Both the position numbers and the translations under genes were made by a program. Shown piece after piece: positions 6,549 to 6,799 of a stretch of DNA of 6,799 bases. The DNA is from Candidatus Aenigmatarchaeota archaeon (GTDB taxonomy: Archaea > EX4484-52 > B79-G9), in contig JAGLMX010000033.1 in NCBI GenBank assembly GCA_023139785.1, positions 1-6,799 of the forward strand, given 5' to 3'. Position 1 is the first letter of the stretch. Every line of letters begins with the position of its first letter. The notes below the pieces were generated by a model. The model made no database searches. It was not told the DNA's origin and saw nothing but the letters and a program-made list of their open reading frames with translations.

Positions 6549-6661
6549 GCCCCGGTGGCTCAGCCGGTAGAGGGCAAAGAATGACTGCATTATGTCAACT
6601 GCCCGCCAAAAGCGTTGCCTTGGTAAGGCAAAGGTCGCGAGTTCGAATCTCGCCCGGGGCT
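6549..6661 (+). tRNA. tRNA-Thr (GGU) with an intron in the D-arm
   Basis: After removal of a 40-nt intron the sequence folds into a 73-nt cloverleaf. The acceptor pairs GCCCCGG with CCGGGGC and the discriminator is U. The D stem GCUC/GAGC is completed only after splicing. The anticodon stem UUGCC/GGCAA carries the loop UUGGUAA, with anticodon GGU at 6622-6624. The T stem GCGAG/CUCGC closes UUCGAAU. The 5' exon is 6549-6570 and the 3' exon 6611-6661. CCA is not encoded. Unspliced, the D stem lacks its closing pair and about 40 extra bases separate the D arm from the anticodon arm, so splicing is required. Confidence 0.93.
6571..6610 (+). other. Non-canonical tRNA intron (about position 22/23) with relaxed bulge-helix-bulge
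   Basis: The intron sits near tRNA position 22/23, not the usual 37/38. A bulge-helix-bulge can be drawn: bulge AGA (6569-6571), inner helix GGGCA (6572-6576) with UGCCC (6600-6604), central helix CGGU (6565-6568) with GCCA (6605-6608; three pairs and one C/A mismatch), and bulge AAA (6609-6611). Cleavage after the second base of each bulge joins GUAG to AGCG and restores a perfect D stem. Exact junctions are ambiguous by one to two bases because of sequence identity at both ends (22/23, 23/24 and 24/25 give the same product). An internal UGAC/GUCA hairpin caps the intron. Confidence 0.7.
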
Positions 6662-6687
6662 TTACATTTTGAAAGAAACTATTTCAC

Positions 6688-6697
6688 TTTTATAAAT
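6688..6697 (+). promoter_or_regulatory. TATA box for the secreted-protein gene at the window end
   Basis: TTTATAAATA is a near-ideal archaeal box A, centred about 26 nt before the ATG at 6719. This places the transcription start at or next to the start codon, so the mRNA is probably leaderless. Confidence 0.65.
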
Positions 6698-6718
6698 AGA
6701 TGAATTCATTATAGACTT

Positions 6719-6799
6719 ATGAGCAGGTCGCTACAAAGTCTCACATTTGCTGTTGTTTTCTTTTTGATAGCCGGAGTTTCTGTGGCAAATGCCGATACC
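6719..6799 (+). CDS. N-terminus of a secreted protein (partial, runs off the window)
   Basis: Only the first 27 codons are in the window. They encode MSRSLQSLTF followed by a hydrophobic core AVVFFLIAGVSV and a probable signal-peptidase site after ANA, so the product is exported or membrane anchored. The start is supported by the TATA box about 26 nt upstream and the absence of any other usable start before the hydrophobic core. Nothing of the mature protein beyond two residues is visible, so no function can be given. It follows tRNA-Thr on the same strand but appears to have its own promoter. Confidence 0.75.
   Translation, partial: MSRSLQSLTFAVVFFLIAGVSVANADT

Noticed and set aside
6447..6584. 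A 45-codon frame starting MKIHKTCWLG across repeat B and into tRNA-Thr
   Set aside because: It runs into the tRNA gene, and the matching frame in repeat A stops after 16 codons and is shifted by an indel. It is not a conserved coding sequence.
6549..6661. Split or permuted tRNA-Thr
   Set aside because: Both exons are in the normal order within 113 nt and a bulge-helix-bulge can be drawn, so an ordinary intron explains the arrangement.
6410..6661. tRNA attachment site of an integrated element, with repeats as att copies
   Set aside because: The repeats do not contain tRNA sequence, the interval between them holds core genes (eL40, kinase), and no integrase is visible.

Overview
The window is archaeal and most probably from a DPANN-type lineage with a small genome. 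The archaeal signs are a tRNA-Thr gene with a bulge-helix-bulge intron at a non-canonical site, an AK6/Fap7-type adenylate kinase beside a four-cysteine eL40 protein, TATA boxes about 26-28 nt before start codons (leaderless layout), and a very large sequon-rich secreted protein. The phylum assignment is inference; the domain is well supported.

Layout from left to right. Positions 1-292 are non-coding: a dispersed repeat copy (A, 5-134), tRNA-Phe(GAA) on the minus strand (142-215), and a leader with two potential hairpins behind a TATA box. Positions 293-5486 hold a two-gene minus-strand operon read right to left. The first gene encodes a 1400-residue surface protein with a signal peptide, beta-rich/Ig-like regions, a six-cysteine module, a NEW3/CARDB-like domain, a coiled coil, one C-terminal membrane helix and a lysine-rich cytoplasmic tail. 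The second encodes a 339-residue polytopic membrane protein of unknown family, which overlaps the first gene or is closely coupled to it. A 68-bp divergent promoter region separates this operon from a plus-strand pair: the AK6/Fap7-like kinase (5555-6151) and ribosomal protein eL40 (6191-6361). Then come a T-rich terminator, a second repeat copy (B, 6410-6540), intron-containing tRNA-Thr(GGU) (6549-6661), and the first 27 codons of another secreted protein (6719 to the window end).

The genes fall into two themes. One is translation and ribosome assembly: two tRNAs, eL40 and a kinase whose family assists small-subunit maturation. The other is the cell envelope: the surface protein, its membrane partner and the exported protein at the right end.

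The least expected feature is the repeat pair. Two roughly 130-bp copies, about 70% identical by eye and differing by one indel, each end 7-8 bp from a tRNA gene. Their conserved right-hand parts can form a hairpin plus a second stem in H-type pseudoknot geometry, which suggests a structured RNA or a mobile element with tRNA-adjacent placement. The intron inside the D-arm of tRNA-Thr is the second point of interest.
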